Shown here: piece by piece, positions 61,105 to 64,000 of the stretch | Position numbering within the stretch: position 1 is the first letter of the stretch | Layout: every line of letters begins with the position of its first letter | Assembly: GCF_009017495.1 (NCBI RefSeq) | Contig: NZ_CP044987.1 | Location: forward strand, 1-64,000 | Length of the DNA: 64,000 bases | Source of the DNA: Deinococcus sp. AJ005 | GTDB taxonomy: Bacteria; Deinococcota; Deinococci; Deinococcales; Deinococcaceae | Direction of reading: 5' to 3' | The notes under the pieces: generated by a model | What the model saw: only the letters and a program-made list of their open reading frames with translations | What the model was told of the DNA's origin: nothing | The model's database searches: none | Made by a program: the position numbers and the translations under genes

Positions 61105-62957
61105 TCGAAGTAGCCGGCGTCGCGACACTCGAAGGTCGGTCCCAGCAGCGCGCGGTCCAGGTAACGGTTTCCGCGTTCGCAGGAGGTCTCCGCCACGAAC
61201 CCGCAGGCATGGCAGCTGGCCGAGTGCAGGGACCGGTCCGCGCCGGGATCGTGTTCGGAGCACAGCGGATCCGACGAACAGACGTAGGCGCGCTGGAGGG
61301 CCTGGCGCAGGATGCGCCCGAGATTCTCGGGTTTGCCCAGTTCGACCAGGCCGCCCAACGTTCCGTCGGAATCGGCGGCGGCGGTGTAGAGCAAGATCCC
61401 CGCCATGGGAGCGGCCGGGGCGTCGCTGGCGTAGATGCGCTCGCGGATGCTGGCGGCGTTGTAGCCGCACTCGAGGGCGAATTCCCGGATCAGCAGGTGG
61501 GAGAGGGTGTGGAGCATGGCGTAACGGACGCCGGGATAGTGGGCCTCGGGGTCGAGCTTCCGGCTGGCCCGCCACCCCCGGTGCCCGGCGAACAGGCGGG
61601 CGTCCCGCCCTTCGACGGCGGCCCGTAACGTCCAGGAACGGACGGCTTCCTCGTCGAACCGAATGAACACGCCTTCGCCGTGCACCTCGTTTGCCGGAAT
61701 CCACTCCGGAGGCCGGCGGCTCAGGCCCGCGACCCGCTCTCGGCCGCTCTCGTCGAACACTTCTTCGGGAGAGTCGACACGCGTGAATCCGAGCAGGGCA
61801 TTCACTTCCCGCAGCCGCTTGACGAGCGAGACCGACGCGAGATGTGCGGCGTAGCGCGGCGGCGGGGCGATCCGCTCGGCGAGGAAGTGCGGCCACCCGC
61901 CCGGGACAGTCGTCGGCGACGTCAGTACCTCCCACTCGGGCCGCTTCATCTCCTCCTCGGTCACATGGCCCTCCGGCCCCGGCGGGCCGGCAGTGCGGCG
62001 GACGAGCGCTTCCCACACGTCCCCCACGTCCAGGTGGTCGATGTACGGAAAGCGGCCCTGTCGCCGGAGGACCTTGAGGATGCCCCGGAGCTCGCCCTCG
62101 TCCTCGGCGTCTTTGATCTCCTCCCACGCCTCCTCGACGAACTGTGCCACCGGCGTCTCCGCGAGGGGGATGGCGAGGGCCGACAGGGTGACGGGGAACC
62201 AGGCGTTGGTCGCCCCCAGGATCACCGGCCTGGCCTGTTCCCCGCACGGTTCCTCGTCGAAGGCGTCGAGGTGGGGATGTCGGCCTCGGCAGGCCGGGAG
62301 GGTCTTCTTGCCTTCCTCGCCGAAGGCGAAGACCAACGAGCGTGCCGTCTCGCAACTGTCGCACCGCACCCACAGGTTTTCGGTCTGCAGCGACGCGCCG
62401 CTCTCGAAGAACCGGAGGGTGCCCTTGCAGGCCGTCGGGCCGCCGTGGACGAACCAGTGCCACGGAAAGTCGTCCAGGTGGCCTCTCGTGCAGGCCAACA
62501 GGAACCGTGCCGGGACCGCGTCGGACTGCTTCGCCGTGCCGGTCGCCTTCTCGCAGTTCGGGTGCACGAAGCGCGTCCGTTCGGGCGCATAAGGAGCCGG
62601 GATGAGCTTGAACAGTCCAGAGTCGTATTCCGCCAGCAGACCGCATTTCACGCAGCGCAGCCAGCGGGGGAAGGGGCGGACGGGCACGCCCTGCAGGGCT
62701 TCGGGAGACAGGGGGGCGACGTCCTCGCCCGCGATCGGAGGGCGGCGCAGGCTGCCGACCTGTGCTCCGAGTTCCTGCCGCACGGCCGCCAGGAGGCGGG
62801 GCTCGTCGATCTCCGCACAGAGCCCTTTTTCCCAGTGGCCGAGGCCCATCGTGAGTACGGAGAGGTTCGGCAGGTCGACGAGCGCTCCCGGTCCATAGGT
62901 CCAGAGGAGTTGGCTGGGGCGTACGGATCCTACGGCGGCATCGGTCTTTGCGGTCAT
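61101..62957 (-). CDS. drmB: DISARM DrmB (DUF1998)
   Basis: A 618-residue DUF1998 protein. SQLLWTYGPGALVDLPNLSV at the N-terminus and the C-terminal cysteine cluster (SSDPLCSEHDPGADRS, CHACGFV, SCERGNRYLDRAL) are characteristic. Further CxxC pairs (CVKCGLL, CDSC) lie in the first third. DrmB forms a complex with the DrmA helicase and blocks incoming DNA. It overlaps drmA by four bases. Confidence 0.88.
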   Translation of the reverse strand: MTAKTDAAVGSVRPSQLLWTYGPGALVDLPNLSVLTMGLGHWEKGLCAEIDEPRLLAAVRQELGAQVGSLRRPPIAGEDVAPLSPEALQGVPVRPFPRWLRCVKCGLLAEYDSGLFKLIPAPYAPERTRFVHPNCEKATGTAKQSDAVPARFLLACTRGHLDDFPWHWFVHGGPTACKGTLRFFESGASLQTENLWVRCDSCETARSLVFAFGEEGKKTLPACRGRHPHLDAFDEEPCGEQARPVILGATNAWFPVTLSALAIPLAETPVAQFVEEAWEEIKDAEDEGELRGILKVLRRQGRFPYIDHLDVGDVWEALVRRTAGPPGPEGHVTEEEMKRPEWEVLTSPTTVPGGWPHFLAERIAPPPRYAAHLASVSLVKRLREVNALLGFTRVDSPEEVFDESGRERVAGLSRRPPEWIPANEVHGEGVFIRFDEEAVRSWTLRAAVEGRDARLFAGHRGWRASRKLDPEAHYPGVRYAMLHTLSHLLIREFALECGYNAASIRERIYASDAPAAPMAGILLYTAAADSDGTLGGLVELGKPENLGRILRQALQRAYVCSSDPLCSEHDPGADRSLHSASCHACGFVAETSCERGNRYLDRALLGPTFECRDAGYFE

Positions 62958-64000
62958 TCTCTCTCTCCTGGCCGTCCGGATACGGACGGCGTGCGCCAGG
63001 CCGGCCCGTCGTCCACCTTCGACTGGCTCATGATCAGACGGACACCGGGCTCGACTTCGCGCAAGGAGGTCGGCGCGGTGAAGAGTTCCCAGGCGCCGAG
63101 GCCCGGCCTGGACAGGAGTGGCGCGACCGTGCCGCCGCCCTTTTCGTAGCCCAGCTCCCGTCCGGGCCGCGCCGCTTCATGTACCCAGCGGTCGAAGCGG
63201 TGGGCGAGCATGTCGCCCGTGTCCGCTTCGACCTCCGTGCTGCCCGTGACGTTGCCTGCGCGCCCCTGGACGGCGGCCCGGGCGGGAGCGATCTCGGTTC
63301 TCGCGAGGTGGTCGAGCCGGCCCGCGCCCGTATTCGGGTTCAGCGGCGCCTGACCGAGGCGCAACATGCTCACCAGCGTGCCGGTGAGGCCACGGTCCAT
63401 GGCGCGTGGCGCGAACGGGGTCACGGACTGAGCTTCGACGTGCTTGTAGAAAGTCGCGTGGTAGTGCTCGAAGGTCTCGTAATGCGACAGGTCGCGTGGA
63501 CGCGACCACGCGAGGGCGGTGACGACCAGGCCGGGGAAAGAGCGGCCTACGCGGCTGGTGGCCTGGATATATTCCGCAGTGGTCTTGGGCTGACCGTTGA
63601 CGGCCATCAGGCCCAGACGGTTTATGTCGACGCCCACCGACAGCATGTTCGTCGCCAGGACGATGTCCACCGAGTGGTCCTCGCCCTTACCCCACTTGGC
63701 TTTGTGTTTCACTTCGAGCCGGTCGAGCGTCGCAGGGATCTTGCGGCTGGAAATGCGGGAAGTCAGCTCTTCCACTTCGCGGACCCCGCGTTGCCTGAGC
63801 CCCGGGCGGCCGATGCGGCTCATCTCGACCCGGTACGAGCGGGTCTGCACGTCGTCTTCCGCCAGGCGTTTCATGCCGCCCAGGTCACGCAGGGAGTTGA
63901 AGTACCCGACCAGGGTCATGTACGGGTCGGCCTGCTGTCCGAAGCGGTCGAACAGCGCCTGTCCCGCCGTCAGGAGCGCCACGTAGATGCGGATGAGCAT
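62954..64000 (-). CDS. drmA: DISARM DrmA helicase, C-terminal part (runs off the window)
   Basis: The last 348 residues of a superfamily 2 helicase. The C-terminal RecA-like motifs are IVLATNMLSVGVDINRLGLM and EYIQATSRVGRSFPGLVV (motif VI), the pattern of DrmA. DrmA is usually over 1000 residues, so about two thirds are missing beyond the right edge; the ATG at the window end is internal. drmE or other DISARM genes may follow outside. Confidence 0.85.
   Translation of the reverse strand: MLIRIYVALLTAGQALFDRFGQQADPYMTLVGYFNSLRDLGGMKRLAEDDVQTRSYRVEMSRIGRPGLRQRGVREVEELTSRISSRKIPATLDRLEVKHKAKWGKGEDHSVDIVLATNMLSVGVDINRLGLMAVNGQPKTTAEYIQATSRVGRSFPGLVVTALAWSRPRDLSHYETFEHYHATFYKHVEAQSVTPFAPRAMDRGLTGTLVSMLRLGQAPLNPNTGAGRLDHLARTEIAPARAAVQGRAGNVTGSTEVEADTGDMLAHRFDRWVHEAARPGRELGYEKGGGTVAPLLSRPGLGAWELFTAPTSLREVEPGVRLIMSQSKVDDGPAWRTPSVSGRPGERE

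Noticed and set aside
60361..62646. 761-codon minus-strand frame as one large PLD protein
   Set aside because: The first two thirds are a shadow of drmB with low-complexity Arg/Pro/Gly composition. Only the part from GTG 61104 has the DrmC fold.

Overview
The window looks like part of a large, high-GC Deinococcus-type secondary replicon (megaplasmid or second chromosome). This rests on the very high GC3 codon use, a RepA-type initiator beside an iteron origin (about 41.2-43.1 kb), a ParA/ribbon-helix-helix partition pair with its own repeat sites (17-18.4 kb), and a dense accessory gene content. Genus assignment is an inference; no rRNA or tRNA was seen.

Layout. 1-3.4 kb: a large STAND/BTAD transcriptional regulator and a small orphan protein. 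3.6-16.3 kb: a contractile injection system of the eCIS/Afp/PVC type, on the minus strand, with cap, one sheath, one tube, LysM baseplate hub protein, VgrG-like spike, gp25, gpJ and tail protein I, followed by a membrane protein with an HExxH motif and a PASTA membrane protein. No AAA+ ATPase and no tape-measure protein are visible. 17.0-20.7 kb: parAB with partition-like repeats, a PIN toxin/antitoxin pair, an HNH nuclease and an orphan AbiEi-like protein. 20.8-21.8 kb: a tyrosine recombinase. 22.2-34.9 kb: one eight-gene plus-strand operon with a TerY-P-like triad (vWA, PP2C phosphatase, kinase), a UPF1-like SF1 helicase, an unknown protein, a coiled-coil McrB-like AAA protein and a McrC/DUF2357-like protein with zinc ribbons. 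It resembles the CoCoNuT type IV restriction systems. 34.9-35.3 kb: a frameshifted dacB fragment. 35.7-40.6 kb: a prokaryotic Argonaute with a complete candidate DEDD tetrad, followed by an OLD/DUF3696-type ATPase and a PLD-like protein. 41.2-43.1 kb: origin and rep. 43.7-48.6 kb: a 1618-residue exonuclease-RecQ-UvrD fusion. 49.1-55.3 kb: a plasmid-specific region with a long gene-free stretch, then a TnpB-like RuvC nuclease gene overlapping an NrS-1-like AEP primase gene, flanked by two related proteins that look like TnpB N-terminal halves; the first is broken by a TAG. 56.5-64 kb: a GHKL-ATPase/nuclease restriction gene with a Dcm-type C5 methyltransferase and Vsr, then a DISARM core drmA-drmB-drmC, with drmA running off the window.

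How it works together: replication and partition genes are interleaved with at least five apparently independent anti-invader modules (CoCoNuT-like, Argonaute, exo-RecQ-UvrD, TnpB-AEP, RM/DISARM), so this is a defence island carried on a plasmid. The injection system is a separate functional unit. The most unusual unit is the TnpB-AEP cluster with detached TnpB N-terminal-like proteins, next to about 1.5 kb without genes that could encode RNA.
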